Shown one piece after another: positions 11,038-22,979 of a stretch of DNA of 64,000 nt. Source of the DNA: Vombatus ursinus (Eukaryota; Chordata; Mammalia; Diprotodontia; Vombatidae); NCBI RefSeq assembly GCF_900497805.2, contig NW_020954557.1, positions 1 to 64,000 on the forward strand, written 5' to 3'. The translations under genes and the position numbers were made by a program. Each line of letters begins with the position of its first letter. The first letter of the stretch is position 1. Under the pieces are notes generated by a model. The model made no database searches, was not told where the DNA came from, and worked only from the letters and a program-made list of their open reading frames with translations.

Positions 11038-11715
11038 AAAAACTTCTGTTCTTCAAATGCTTTCTTTGACTCAGCTTTCAACAAGTTCACACCCTTCAGC
11101 ATGACCACAAAAACCTTGGTCCTGTTAGATACAAAAGCTTGGTTTTATTAATTCCCTGGAGACAAATATATTTGCAAATCAATTATTTTGATAATGTTTG
11201 CAATTTTTTATATTTGTGAAACTCAGTTGATAATTTAGTGCAATTCTCAACTGAGTGTGACATCTCTCCACCTTTCAAGATACCTCAAAAATTACTGGGA
11301 TTTTGCAACCTAAGAAAGCTTATCAGCATAGAAAAGAAATAATCAAGCCTGCTATTTGACTTACAAAAATATTCTATGATAATTTCAAAGGTGCATTTTA
11401 TTAAATATATTATGTTAGCAATTTATTGTTATATCAATGTTTACCTAGAGTGTTAATAAAACCAAAATGGTTATGTCTCTGCAGGACTTTCCATAATCAT
11501 GTTTGAAATATTTTTGAACATTTATGCTACTAAATTAGCGTCATTAGTGTTCAATAGTATAGTATTAAATTGGTATATTTAAAAATAAAGATATTGGCAA
11601 ATAAATGTGTGAGAGGACATAGATAAGAGTCAGCAAGAATGGGTTTCTGTCAGTGCTGCTAGAGAAATGTGCACACCAAATGTGATCCTAGATCCATCAA
11701 AGTTTTGTGCTTTGG
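11038..11715. other. AT-rich unique sequence, nothing recognised
   Basis: No repeat or open frame that I can name. Confidence 0.4.
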
Positions 11716-11850
11716 GGCAGCGAGGTGGCACAGTGAATAGAGCACTAGCCCTGGAGTTAGGAGGACCTGAGTTCAAATCCAGCCTCAGACACTTATTAGT
11801 TGTGTGACCCTGGGCAAGTCACTTAACCCATATTGTCTCCCCAAAAAATG
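11716..11850 (+). repeat. short tRNA-derived SINE (WSINE1-like)
   Basis: It begins ggggcagcgaggtggcacag, with the B-box-like gagttcaaatcc, the core gtgtgaccctgggcaagtca and a short A-rich end. It is the same short type as the copies at 49735, 55761 and 57392, but more diverged and without a clear target duplication. Confidence 0.8.
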
Positions 11851-12291
11851 TTTCAATCTTTATAATGCATTGTGTTAGGTACTGGGGCTTAATATGAATA
11901 AACGGGCCCAAACAGTCCCACCAAGCTATTTCCAGTCTAACAAATCCTAAATGATCCTAGTGTCTGTACAATCTTCTTGGAAGGGAATACTTCACAAGAT
12001 CTTATGGCAAGCATGAGATCCCTTTGACTTATATCAGACTCATGTCATGAATGTTATAGAACAGGAATGCCACTCCTACTGCTCCATGCTGGTGAGGGGG
12101 TTAGGGTAGGGACTGAAAATGAGACTCCTCAAACTTTGCAAACTATATTAGTTCTTCCTGTAGCTGCTGCTAAGAATCCACCAAAGCCAGTGTTGGGCAC
12201 ATTCTTTTTTTTATTGACACTTACAGTTTTATTAATGTCTTTTGTTTTTACATTAGTTTACAAAAGTCTTCCAAAGTGTTCATTTTTATTA
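11851..12291. other. unique sequence
   Basis: No gene or repeat recognised. An open frame starting at 12067 runs into the microsatellite and is not credible. Confidence 0.4.
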
Positions 12292-12315
12292 TATGTGTGT
12301 GTATATATATATATG

Positions 12316-12360
<45 letters not shown>
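12292..12360. repeat. TG / TA / CA dinucleotide tract with inverted symmetry
   Basis: A (TG)n stretch leads into (TA)n with one internal G and then about 14 CA units. TG on one side and CA on the other make the tract largely self-complementary, so it could form a hairpin or Z-DNA. Confidence 0.9.
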
Positions 12361-12599
12361 ATATGTATATGTTATATCGTAAGTTGTTCTTCTGGTTCTG
12401 CTTTCTTCACTTTGGATCTGATTGGGGTCAAATCTGAATGAGCCAATGCTTTCTCCAAATCCACACTGTTGGGGAAAGCAGGAGCAATAAAGGTACAAAG
12501 ACAGAGAAGTCAGGAGGAAGGGTATCCATCTATAGGTAACCAATGATTTTAGGCCCTTGTGGCAAAATTTAGCACTAATTCACTAATGATATTAGTAGT

Positions 12600-13010
12600 A
12601 TCATTCAACAAGCATTTAAATAGCACCTGCTAGGATTTGGTCATGTTACCAGTACAGTACTAATACCGCTATACCACTGTACTAGGCAATGAGGTGCAAG
12701 GACAAAAATGAAATAAATTGTCCCTCCTCTCATGAAGCTTCCTTCATAAGAAGTAACATGTAAATATAAGTAAATCCAAAATAAATATAGAGTAAATTTG
12801 AGGTAATTTTGAAGGGGTGAGGTACAGGCAGCTAAAGGGATGGGGAAAGGCTTCTTCATGTAGAAGATAGCACTTGAATTTGCCTTTGAAGGAATCCAGG
12901 GATTCTAATCCAAAGATAAGGAGGGAAGTGCATTCTAGACATGGAAGACAATCTGTGAAAAGGCATGGAAATTGGAGATGGAAACCCTTAAAACACTGAC
13001 ATTTAGATCA
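12600..13010 (-). repeat. L2 3' region, antisense
   Basis: The order is caacaagcatttaaatagca, aggtgcaaggacaaaaatg, gcttcttcatgtagaagata, gaatttgcctttgaagga and agtgcattctagacatggaa. This is the reverse-complement order of the marsupial L2 3' end. Confidence 0.7.
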
Positions 13011-13039
13011 GATTGACTGGACCAGGATGCATGAAGGGT

Positions 13040-13690
13040 CTCACCAGGCTGCATAGCTAATTCTCCAGACTTCCTCTGTCATGCCTTAGAAATCTCTTCA
13101 CCCTAGAAGCTCACTTCACCCCTGGACTTCGCACCCTGGAAGTACTGTTTGCCCCTGTAGCTCCTTCCTCTGCTTGACTGGTTCTATTTTAAGGAGCATT
13201 CCCAGGTCAGTCATGTGACACAGGAATTGTCACGGGGCTGTGCCCTGCCTATCGGAGTCCTGGCTTCCAAGCAGGAAGTTGAGGGTCACAGTCTGTTGTG
13301 TGAAAGCAAGGGAGTCTTAACTGACCTCTCCTCTGTGGACACGCAGCAACCATGGCTGGTTCGGCTCTCCTCTGAATGGCTAAGCGTTCCCGTGCACATC
13401 CTGTTCACGACCCTGACACGAGGCATGCATGCTATGAGGGGATCTACAGACTGGCTGTAGGGCTCTGATCATGCAATCCCAAGGTGCCTTGAGGGCTATA
13501 AAGGTCACACCCAGCTTACAATAAACAGGAGCTTCTGCCATCTTGCTGTCTCCCGCCTCATCCATGCGTCTCCAGGTTACTGAGCACTGAGCTGGTCTCA
13601 TGCTCTCCACTGCAGCGGCCGCGACAGTCATGTCTTAACACAATGTCTGGCACGTAACATTTGCTCAATAAAATTCTTGTTAAGTAATCA
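13040..13690 (+). repeat. L2 3' end, split by a solo LTR
   Basis: The left part (about 13040-13209) looks like the L2 pre-terminal region. The right part (13633-13690) contains aatgtctggcacgtaacatt and tgctcaataaaattcttg, the L2 3' terminus. The LTR at 13216-13626 separates them. Confidence 0.55.
13210..13632 (+). mobile_element. solo LTR of an endogenous retrovirus, 411 bp, 6-bp target duplication
   Basis: The LTR spans 13216-13626, starting TGACACAGG and ending GCGACA, with direct repeats gtcatg at 13210-13215 and 13627-13632. A TATA box (TATAAA 13497-13502) and an AATAAA (13520-13525) lie in the expected order and fix the + orientation. A 6-bp duplication is usual for class II (betaretrovirus-like) elements, so that class is inferred. 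No internal region remains. The duplications are still identical, which argues against great age. Confidence 0.75.
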
Positions 13691-16033
13691 ACTGATAATA
13701 CTTACTTGCTTCTATCTTTGGGACTAGGAGTTTCTATTTATAGAATTTCTATTTCGTTTCACTCATTTTAACAGAGCTTTGTTTAATAATGTGGCATGTT
13801 TATAAGTGAGGAATATTGAGTTCTCAATACATCAAGGGATATGTATACATTTTCTAATATTCTTTAGGTAGAGACGAGGAATGAAAGGAATGAGAAAATT
13901 CCCCAAAGTGTACTTTGGCCCTTTGTGATATAAAAAAAGACAAAAGAGTTGTATAGGCATGATCCCATGACCTGAGATTAAAATAGAAGGCAATTCTAAA
14001 TGGATGAGAGACTCTGAAAAATTCAGTTATTGTAACATTATAACAAATTTCCTCAGTGAGGAAGAAAAGGAGAAGGCATTGAGAGAAACTGATGTGACTA
14101 TACAGCGAGCTCTCCAGTGAGCTCAGTTCTAAAAGTAAGATGAACAAAAGATGCATAGAAAACCACAATAATAAAATCAGGCACAGAAGCGTGGCCCAGA
14201 TCTATAAGAAGAGGGTTAGGAAAACCAAAGTTTGATGTGATGCTTAGAGAAAAAATATGAGGGACAACCAAAAAGGGCTTTTTAAGGTACATGCAAAATA
14301 ACCAAGAAATGATGAGAACACATTTGGAACATATGGTACCATGTGAATAGTATGAAAGAAAAATGGAACTAATCCATTTTTACTTTGCTTCTCTCTCTTC
14401 TCAGTTAAGGAAAATGATTATCACACCAGAAAAGGTAAAAAACAATCATGGTTAGAAATTGAAGCCCAAGATAAGTGAGGAGATCATAAGAGAACTCTGA
14501 TCAACTATAAATGAGAGGAGATAAAATTAGAAAGGTGGCTACAGGATTGTTCTAAAAGGAGAACCCTGAAAGAATTGTGCAGAATACTTGACAAATAATT
14601 GAACAAGATCATGAAATAGTTGTCACTGAAAATTTTTACTTGTTAAAGTAATAAGTAAACTTGTCATAGTGTTTGAAGTATGCTTTCCTTCTTTTCCTGC
14701 TCCAAGTGCTAGAAGAATATGGGGTGTGTGTGTGCTGAATATTATTCCTAGGCATATGACCAAAATGAAAGCTACTAAGACTATTATCGTTATTACCAAG
14801 AACTGGGTTTTAGTAACTAGTGGGATGTAGTATCTCAGACAAACCCTTTTGTTCTTATATGGCCAAATTTTGAAAATATACAGATTCTGTAAGATTACAT
14901 ATATTCTGGAAGAGGTGGGGAGCTAGAAGGAGTCCTGTTATTAACCAACTAGCAATGAAAAGCAAGAAATAGGAAACAAAAGTACTTCCAGTTTAGAATC
15001 TAATTGGTTAAAATATCCAAGCAGAGGGGAAGGCACTTTCTACATGCAAAGTGCTTTTTACCACTAACTTTATTCATCATTCTACACAAATCATGGGATG
15101 CTAAAATAGTGTCTACCATGTTGCATCTATTAGATTATCTCACTCTTTGGCAGTTCTAATTCTCCAGCTTTCAGTTTCATTTTGGAATAAGGCTTTTCCG
15201 AGGTGATGGCATAAGATTCTCATGAAGTCCATGTTTAGTACTGTTCTAGCCTTTAAAAGCAAGCAACACAAATCATCCCTGAGCAAGCTGTATCCACGCA
15301 AAAATCAGAGGTAGACACTATCAAAAAAAAACCCCAACAAAACCCCCAAGATGATAGCCAACATATTAAATTCTGCTTTCATCACTGAACTCAACTGTAA
15401 CCCTCAATATTATTCTGAATTACACTATAAAATGCATCCTTTTATAGGTTCCTCCAAACATGACATAACTAAGTTATCAAGCATCCTTAATAAAGCTTTA
15501 GAATTTGATTTATAATGCACTATACAGTTTATCTTTGAGAAAGTTTCATTAAAAGATATCCACGGTCTTAAAGGCAGGCAAATAAAAATTGGCCTCTCTC
15601 TCTCTCTCTCTCATAGTCCAAAAGCAAAGCCAACACAAAGTTTGCTTTTTCAGCACTTTGTTGACACTGGTGTCAGCAGGACATTAAAAAAGCTTGACAC
15701 TTTTTATGTTCCATCAAATATCAAACATTAATTTAAAGTAGAAGGATGAATTCACAGGGTCAGGCTTCCCACACCCATATAGAGCTTTTTGGAAAAGGTC
15801 ACATTCAATTCAGGTAATTGTAGAGATAAAACAGATGCAGATACCACTCAGTGCCTCCTGTCAGTCACCCTGACAGTCTCTGGGGCTTGTAATGCAGGTG
15901 AGTGCCTAAGCAACCTTTCCCTAACATGCTGAGCAGCCATCCTCAATAACAAAAGGCAAAGTTGGTGAATACCAACATTCTGTTAAGCCACCAATCACAT
16001 TGTGATCTTCATCTAAAAGATGAACAAGTAACC
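13691..16033. other. long unique stretch, nothing recognised
   Basis: It contains a (TC)n run at about 15595-15614 and several A-rich patches. A splice-like acceptor and short frame near 14390-14440 have no supporting coding signal. Confidence 0.35.
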
Positions 16034-16231
16034 CAGGGGTGGGGAACCTGCAGCCTCAAGGCCACATGTGGCCCTGGAGGTCCTCAAGTGCAGCCCCTTG
16101 GACAGAATCCAAAGGATTCTGCAGCCTCAAGCCCGCAGGTAAAGTTTGGATTACATCAAAGGGCTTCTCTTGAGGACCTAATGGGCCACATGTGGTCTCG
16201 AGGCTGGAAGTTCCCCAACCCTGAACTAACC
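16026..16231. mobile_element. 190-bp non-autonomous hAT transposon with 8-bp target duplication
   Basis: The element spans 16034-16223, beginning CAGGGGTGGGGAACCTG and ending AGTTCCCCAACCCTG, which are inverted termini. Flanks aagtaacc (16026-16033) and aactaacc (16224-16231) match at 7 of 8 positions, the hAT target length. Internal subterminal repeats (ggccacatgtggccctggag, gggccacatgtggtctcgag) are palindromic. No coding capacity. Charlie-like by its end sequence. Confidence 0.85.
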
Positions 16232-16269
16232 TCTAGAGAAAATTAACTATCTGCCCCAAATTTCAATAC

Positions 16270-16830
16270 ATACTTAGTCAATAACCATTTATTAAGAAAT
16301 TACTATGTGCCAGGCATTGTGCTCAGCACTGAGGATACAAAGGAAGGTGAGACAGAGGCACACAACTCTAATGGAGAACACAACATATAAACAACTACAC
16401 AAATTATATACAGGATAAATTGGAAATAATCAATTGAGAGAAGGCATTAGTATGAAAGAGGACCAGAAAAGGCTTCCTGTAGAAGATGGGATTTTAGCTG
16501 GAATTTGAAGGAAGCCAGGGAAGCCAGAAGCCAGAGATGAAGAAGGAAAGCAGTCCATGTCCAAGGGTCAGCCAGTGAAAACACCCAAAGATGGGAGATG
16601 AAATGGCTTGTCTGAGGAGAAGCAAGAAGACCAGTGACAATGCATCACAGAGCACATGGGGGAGGCTTGATGGAAGGGTTAAGGAGCCTTGAAAGGTAGG
16701 AGGGGGCCAGTTACCAAAGGCTTGGAACATCAGACATATCTTATTCTTTAAGTGATAGGAAGGCACGAGTTATTGAGTAGGGGGAGTGACATGATCAGAT
16801 CTGTAGTTTAGGAGTCATTACAGAAGCTGA
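16270..16830 (-). repeat. L2 3' region, antisense, long
   Basis: It starts taaccatttattaagaaatt, then ctatgtgccaggcattgtgc, ggcttcctgtagaagatggg, ggaatttgaaggaagccagg and ggagtgacatgatcagatct. This is the collinear reverse of the marsupial L2 3' end over about 560 bp. Confidence 0.75.
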
Positions 16831-16934
16831 AGACCCCAATTCAAATCAGTACACCATGGTATCTGCCTGAATATTCCAATGTATTTGTGATCTCATTGAT
16901 GGTGATATTGATTCATAAAATGCAGATTAAATTA

Positions 16935-17170
16935 TAGGGCAGCTACTTGGTATAGTGCATGCAATGCTGAGCATGGCCTTGGAAACTTATAAGCAAAGGG
17001 ACACTAAGTACATCATTCCACCTCTCTTACTGTCAGTTTCTTCATCTTTAAAATAGGGTTGAAATAATAGCACCAACTTCACAGGTTGTGGTAAAGATGT
17101 ATAAAGTGCAAACCGAAAAACATCATGTAAATTTCCATTATCATTATTATTATTATTATTATCATTATCT
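16935..17170 (+). repeat. MIR-like CORE-SINE ending in (ATT)n
   Basis: A tRNA-like head (gggcagctacttggtatagtg), then cagtttcttcatctttaaaa, and the MIR tail order ending in an att microsatellite at 17143-17165. Confidence 0.65.
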
Positions 17171-17559
17171 GTCTTCCCCCTATTTAACATAAATATTAAA
17201 TGTTTGTTAGCTAAGGCAATTTCTTTTTGTCTCCTCATTATAGCAATTGATTTATATCAATTAAACTTATTTTTGAAATTATGATAGACATGCCAAAGAA
17301 CATCAATAACTACTAGCCTATGTGCCTACTCTCACGCATACACATTTTTTGTGAGAGTTATCTATACGTACAAATCTAGGGAATCCTCAATGAGAATATT
17401 AGTAGTGATAAACAGCCTTTCACAAGTAATATTTAACAAAGATCAATCTTTACCATTTCACAATTAACTTAAAGATGCAGAAAGCATAAGATCCCACCGT
17501 GTTTATTGCAGTTGGTTATGAAAAAGCATTTGATTCAAGAGAATAAATACTACCCGATA

Positions 17560-17655
17560 GGCTATCATATATATTTATTTTAAATATATAAATATATTTA
17601 TTTATTTAAACTATATAAATTTATATGTATATATTTATAATACATATAAAAATAG
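17560..17655. repeat. AT-rich low-complexity tract
   Basis: Mixed tata, ttta and taaa units with much self-complementarity (atatatttattttaaatata). Confidence 0.8.
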
Positions 17656-17779
17656 TAGCCAGTATATATTAACAGAAAGACTTAAATGAGTGGCAATAAT
17701 AACTTCTCTTGGGAATACTCTCTTGGGAAATTGGTACTAAAACTTCATCTAAACATGATGCTTGCAAAAAGTACGTCCC

Positions 17780-18620
17780 TTTGTGATGAAGGGAGAAGTT
17801 TCAAGTTGAACAGTCCTTGTGGATGGCAAGGTCCCTCTAAATACTCCTGTTTGAAGATGACAATCTTTGTTTATCAAGCCTCAGAACACTAAAGAGCCTT
17901 ATAGAAGAGATCTGTAATTACCCAAAGTAGGTTAGCTTGACCGTGTACAGAGAAAATAACAAGTAGATGAAGGCTCATCATCCTTTTGGATGAACACATT
18001 ATAGAGTTTGTCCATCAAGTATATTCATCTTGGACAGATAGTACAAAGCTGGACCCACAGTTGAAGAAAAAGAGGAAGGCAGGCAGGTTTGCCTTTTGGA
18101 AATTGCTAAGCTCCTTTAAGAACCCTAAGTTTCCCATGAAAGAAAAATTGTATCATTTTTAGCATCACTATTCTACCAGTGCTGCTGTGTGATAACAAGA
18201 CATGGAATACAAACATCTCCAAAGAATTAAAAATGAACATCACACAAAAGGCAATGGGGATGAGAACAATGGGTGTGATCAAGCTATAACACATGACCAA
18301 ACAGAAATAAAAGATGTCATCAAGGAACTGTGATAGGAAGAAAAGATGAGTTATTTGTGTGGTGAGGGAAAAGGATGGCAGGTGGACAGCCAGTCTGCTC
18401 CACTGGTACTCTCACCATATCAAGAACATGTTGGGTAGACCTCCAGTGGCGAACTTATAGAAGAGTCTCACAGGCAGGGAGGTCATGGATGGGTTTTGAG
18501 CTACCTCTTTGGAAGAAACGTCCACAATGATAGGACCACAGATCTGCATGTGAGTTTTTGAGAATTCAGTGGAGGTCCTGCCTATATAATACTGACACAA
18601 AGGAGAGGCAGGAAATCCCC
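17780..18620 (+). mobile_element. RTE-type LINE relic, 3' part of the reverse transcriptase ORF
   Basis: The + strand shows, in order, KKKRKAGRFAFWKLL, KNPKFPMKEKLY, SKELKMNITQKAMG and EIKDVIKEL. These match the RTE order of RAGWAAFNKL, KLPMRLK, an AVTQRAMER-like block and VKDIIEEI. Several stops and shifts are present. It is older than the L1 copies. Confidence 0.65.
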
Positions 18621-18804
18621 AAGGCTTGAGAAGCTACTGATTGTCCTTTCTCAATTATTTGTAATATATTTGGTACTTGTGCCTGCTCACAGAGAATCCC
18701 CATTATGTTCTCAGATCCACAGGAGTAGAGAGCATGATTCCATCAAGGGATGTCCAACTTGTGGCAATTGCATGGGTTAAAGTGTCGTTGCTTCCCTCCA
18801 TGCA

Positions 18805-19075
18805 TCTACCCAGTTTTTCCCATGCCTAGAATGCCCTCCCTCCTGCCACCTGCTGTAGGAAGATTTTCCTGATTCTCCCACTGTTTGTGTTCTCTCTCTT
18901 CAAATCATCTTGTATCTATTTATCTGCATCCATATTGTATACCCCCGAAAGAATGTAAACTTCTCGAGGTTAGGGGCTATTTTTATCTTTGCTCTCATAT
19001 TCCCAGAGCCGGTCAAAGTGCCTTGCACCTGGGAAGCTCTTCAGATGCTCATTAAATGGAATGAATTATGAAAGT
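18805..19075 (+). repeat. L2 3' end, sense
   Basis: The order is ctagaatgccctccctcctg, gtaggaagattttcctgatt, gtaaacttctcgaggttagg, gtgccttgcacctgggaagc and gctcattaaatggaatgaat. This is the standard L2 3' end, terminating at about 19070. Confidence 0.8.
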
Positions 19076-20849
19076 AAAGCTGGTACCACTAGCAGCCCAT
19101 CAGACTACTGTTGTGCATTGGCTAATAAATGAAGTGAATGGGAAATAATACATTTTGGTCATAAGCTATATGCTGAATCAAACCTCATGAAATATTGCTT
19201 AACAGTTCTCTAAATGCAGACTATGTGTCGCTTTTAGAAAGATGACTGCATTTGGACACTTAAAACAGCTGGGGAAATGGAGTTTGTTCATTAACTCTCA
19301 ATGGAACAGATGGAATTTGAAGTGTGTATTAGAAACATGCTGGCAAGTGTTAGTGGTGATACAAATGTTCTCCCAGGAATATTTATGCAGAAAAGCTCCA
19401 ATTGCACTTTATTGGGAATTATATATTTGCCAATGGTGCTACTCTCCATGATCTTCCATGTTAACATCACCCAGCTCCCTCCCCCTTGCATAAACTCCCA
19501 CACAGAGTAGATTATAAAATAGCATTATTCCATACCAGTGGAATCATCACCATCTTAAAGGTGAACTTAAAGGTAAAGATGTTTGTCACCTTCTGAGTAC
19601 TATTAAGACAATATCCACTGGAATATCAGCAACCTTGGTGTAGAAGGATAAATGGGGATAATAATATTTAGACTCCTAGCTCTCAGGATTGTTTTGAAGA
19701 TAATGAGATAAAGGACATGGACATGTTTTCTAGGATATGGGCTCATTAGACAGACATAATGGTAGAACAGCTATCTACCAATACCCCAAAAAAACAATAG
19801 ATTCAAGACAGAAAATCAGAATAGTTGACCTGGTAGTTCTGTGTGTATTTTCTGTTTCCAGTTTCAGCAAGTGTCTTCCGGCACCAGGGATACTGACAAA
19901 GTGGCCATTCTGGAAATGTTTGTCTTCAAAAGATTTTGAAGTAAGTACAACTATAATTTACAGAAGCATTGGTCTAAGCCCTGGTGCTCCAAAGAAAGTC
20001 TCCAGTTTAGTGACTATCACCACCACAGTCATATGATTGGTACTCTGCCTTTCCATTCAAATTGTATACCCCAGAGAGGTCTTTAATGCATCTTTCAAAA
20101 ATATAGTGAAGGTCTGCTATCTGTTGTAATTAAAATGGCCAGCCCTGGAAAGGAGAGAGCTTTGGAATTGTTAAGATAGGCATTGAGGCTCACCTTGTAA
20201 TTGCCACAGTCCATCTTTCCGGATGGGTGTCAGTGAGAGCTCTATAGATGAACATATTTGAGATAAGCAGCGAGAACTCAGAAAATAAAAAGGAAAAAGG
20301 AAGCAGAGGTGAGAATAGGTAAAGATTACTTTAATATAAGTTGATGAGTCACTATATTAGGGTATTAACTCAGATTCATATGGAAAGCTTTCAATGCCTT
20401 TTAAAATATCAAAATAAAAATATGCAAACCACTTACATTCATTTCATGGCCAATCAATTCAGTTTGAAATAGTTTGCCAAACAGTAATGAGATTTTCTCT
20501 AACAACCTGATACTTAAATCAGTAGGCACTAAATTACAGGGTACCAAAAAATCAATTCAGCATCCCAGGTGATTATTTGCTTAAAACAATCATGTATTCA
20601 GTTAAATCAGTCCTTAACACATGCCTGCCAACAGCAGATGTCTCTGTTTTGTGATTGTCCCAATGGCGTCAATATCTCCAGACTGAAAAGTGAGTGATAG
20701 AAATTATTCCTTCCTTTTAATTTTGCTCTCAGGGGTGGAACTTCTTTCCTGTAATCTGACACATGATATGCTGTTTCAGTCAGGCCTTGGGTCAAAAATG
20801 GAGGGGTTAGGGGGTAAGGGAAGAGACATGGCCTTAGAATTAAAGAGAT
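19076..20849. other. unique intergenic sequence, nothing recognised
   Basis: Short frames here (for example at 19242-19510 on both strands) overlap one another and have no protein-like pattern. Confidence 0.4.
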
Positions 20850-21035
20850 TAGTAGGAGGAACTTTCCGGTTATCTAATCCAACCCTCACTTATATAAATA
20901 AGAGAACTGAGGCCCACAAAAGGGAAGATATTTGCCCAAGGTCATATAATCTATTTGTGACCAAGCTGCTGAGACTAGAATCCAGGTCTCCTGATTCCTA
21001 GGACACTGCTGTTTCCACCACAGCATGTCACATCC
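20850..21035 (-). repeat. CORE-SINE, antisense (MON1/MIR type)
   Basis: The run ggttatctaatccaaccctc, gagaactgaggcccacaaaa and gcccaaggtcatataatcta followed by aatccaggtctcctgattcc is the reverse of a CORE-SINE from its tail to its head. Confidence 0.75.
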
Positions 21036-21839
21036 TTTGAAAGTCTTACTTTAACACCCAGGCTTTCCCATAATCATTGACACCTAGAAATTTCTGAAAA
21101 CCTAGCAAAACTTAACATACCTCCTCATCTGTGACGGCCATGAGTGGCACACTCTGTACAATGGTTTTTTTTTTTTTGAGGGGATGGGGGGACCCATGAG
21201 GGTAGGATTCTATACACTGAAAGGATTCCAAGAAAACAAATTAGAAGATAGCAGAGGACTTCTATAGCATCCCACTGACCTTTTCCTCCAAGATCTATGA
21301 TTTTCGTAATATAGATTTACAAATTATAGGTAAAAAGTAGCAATATTATAAAGCAGTAACTATCAAAACTCACTAGCATTTAATTTTTAAAAACAGAAAG
21401 TTTTTCCATGGAATATTTTAGAAAAGCAAGACTTGGAAGCAAATATAGTGATCTAATTTTCAACATACCAAAGTATACACACAACTGAGGTAGGATGATT
21501 TTATATGAAAAGAACTACTAGATACAAAATTATTATCAGGAACTCAGTAGAGTTTCTGTATGTGGAAGTATGGGGAAATTTGTGAGTGATGGTAAGATCA
21601 GGAGCTTGGTCATTCCTGTGTATGGCTGAGGTCCAATGGGGGAGTTGGGCATGAGATTTGAGTAGACTGAAGAACTGGAAAGTTAGGGTATTTCAGAGAA
21701 CTTCAATATATATATTGAAGTCTCCTACAAAGAGTGACGGAGCTAGGTTGAAAAAGGAAGACAGTAAGCCAGGCATTGAACTAATTGAGAATGGAAGGAG
21801 AATGTTCTGGAGATCAGTAGTTAGGAGCTACATGAATAT
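21036..21839. other. unique sequence with a T10 run
   Basis: A T-run occurs at about 21168. No gene seen. A patch at 21580-21830 resembles other marsupial repeat text but I cannot name it. Confidence 0.35.
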
Positions 21840-22077
21840 AGTTGTTCAGTTGCGTCTGACTCTTTGTGACCCACATTTGGAGTTTTCTTGGCAAAGATAC
21901 TGGCATGGTTTAACATTACCTTCTCCAGCTCATTTTAGAGATGAGGAAATTGAGGGAAACAGGGTTAAGTGACTTGCCCAGGATCACCCAGCTAATAAGT
22001 GTCTAAGGCCGAATTTGAACTCAGGTCTTCCTGACTCCAGGGCAGACACTCTATCCACTGCACCATCTAACTGCCTT
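21840..22077 (-). repeat. MAR1-like SINE, near full length, antisense
   Basis: It starts with the reversed RTE-type tail (gttgttcagttgcgtctgac, tttggagttttcttggcaaa) and ends with the reversed tRNA-like head (ctatccactgcaccatctaa). It includes tgaactcaggtcttcctgac, the reverse of the B-box region. Confidence 0.85.
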
Positions 22078-22109
22078 ATATTTCCCAGAATCCTCATGGG
22101 GAAAAGAGA

Positions 22110-22620
22110 ATCTGTTTCTCCTATTTTTTCCTATTATCCCACCCCTACCCCCAGGACAAAAAAGCTAGGAACAAAATATGTGCTGCACAGTTGAATAGTT
22201 GAACTAAAGTATATGAATATAATTAAATACCATTCCACCACAAAAGAATGACAAACATAAAAAATCCAGAGAAAATTTGCACAAAATGGTATAGAGTAAA
22301 GAAAGCAGCACCAGGAGAAAAATGTGTATAATGAACACAATAAATACAAAACTACAAAGCAACAAAATTCAACTCAAATATAATAGACAATGTTGTTATC
22401 ATACTATCCAAGTTAAAGGATATAGCATTTCTGCAAATTATAAGTAAATGACATAAATGGAAAGCGATATATACTATCAGTTTTAATCACATGATTTTGC
22501 TTAACTGTTTTCAGAGAATTTCCTTGAAGGGATGAGCTTATGGGTGTTTGCTGGGATGTATGTTGTTTTGAAATAAAATGTGTCAAAGAAAGAAGTGAAG
22601 TGATATAATAAATTCTTCCC
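22110..22620 (+). mobile_element. old L1 3' end
   Basis: It contains gtatatgaatataattaaat and accattccaccacaaaagaa, like the ORF2 C-terminal region of other marsupial L1 copies, then 3' UTR-like text. It is diverged and 5' truncated. Confidence 0.5.
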
Positions 22621-22979
22621 TCAAACCCTTTAAATTTACCCCAAAATAACTTTCTTGCTTAGAATTGACTTCTTAAGGATTAATCCCTAAATTGATTTTG
22701 GTCTGCATGAGCAATGTACAGTTTGAAAGAAGAGGGAATTTGAGACAGGCTCCTTACTGACTTTTTAAAAAAAAAATATTTCCAGAGACTTACATGTCAC
22801 CCCCTGCAATGCAGAAATGTCTAGCTATCTATTTATTTTAGAATTAACAAAACCTAACTGGACCCTGTCTGAAAATTTGTCATGTAGATAACCTGATACA
22901 TGGGGCATGTACAATAGTATAGTATTAGTTTCATAGCATAGAAATCCCCTATATAATATTATTGATCACCCTGCCTCCT

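Noticed and set aside
12067-12441. 124-codon open frame on +
   Set aside because: Its second half is the translated dinucleotide tract; no protein-like pattern in the rest.
13215-13460. Host promoter and first exon (TATA box, GC-rich text)
   Set aside because: TG…CA ends and 6-bp duplications show that it is a solo LTR.
14390-14440. Exon between ttctctctcttctcag and gtaaaa-like donor
   Set aside because: Very short, no coding bias, and no neighbouring exon to join.
19242-19510. Overlapping open frames on both strands
   Set aside because: Chance frames in unique DNA; neither shows conserved-looking motifs.
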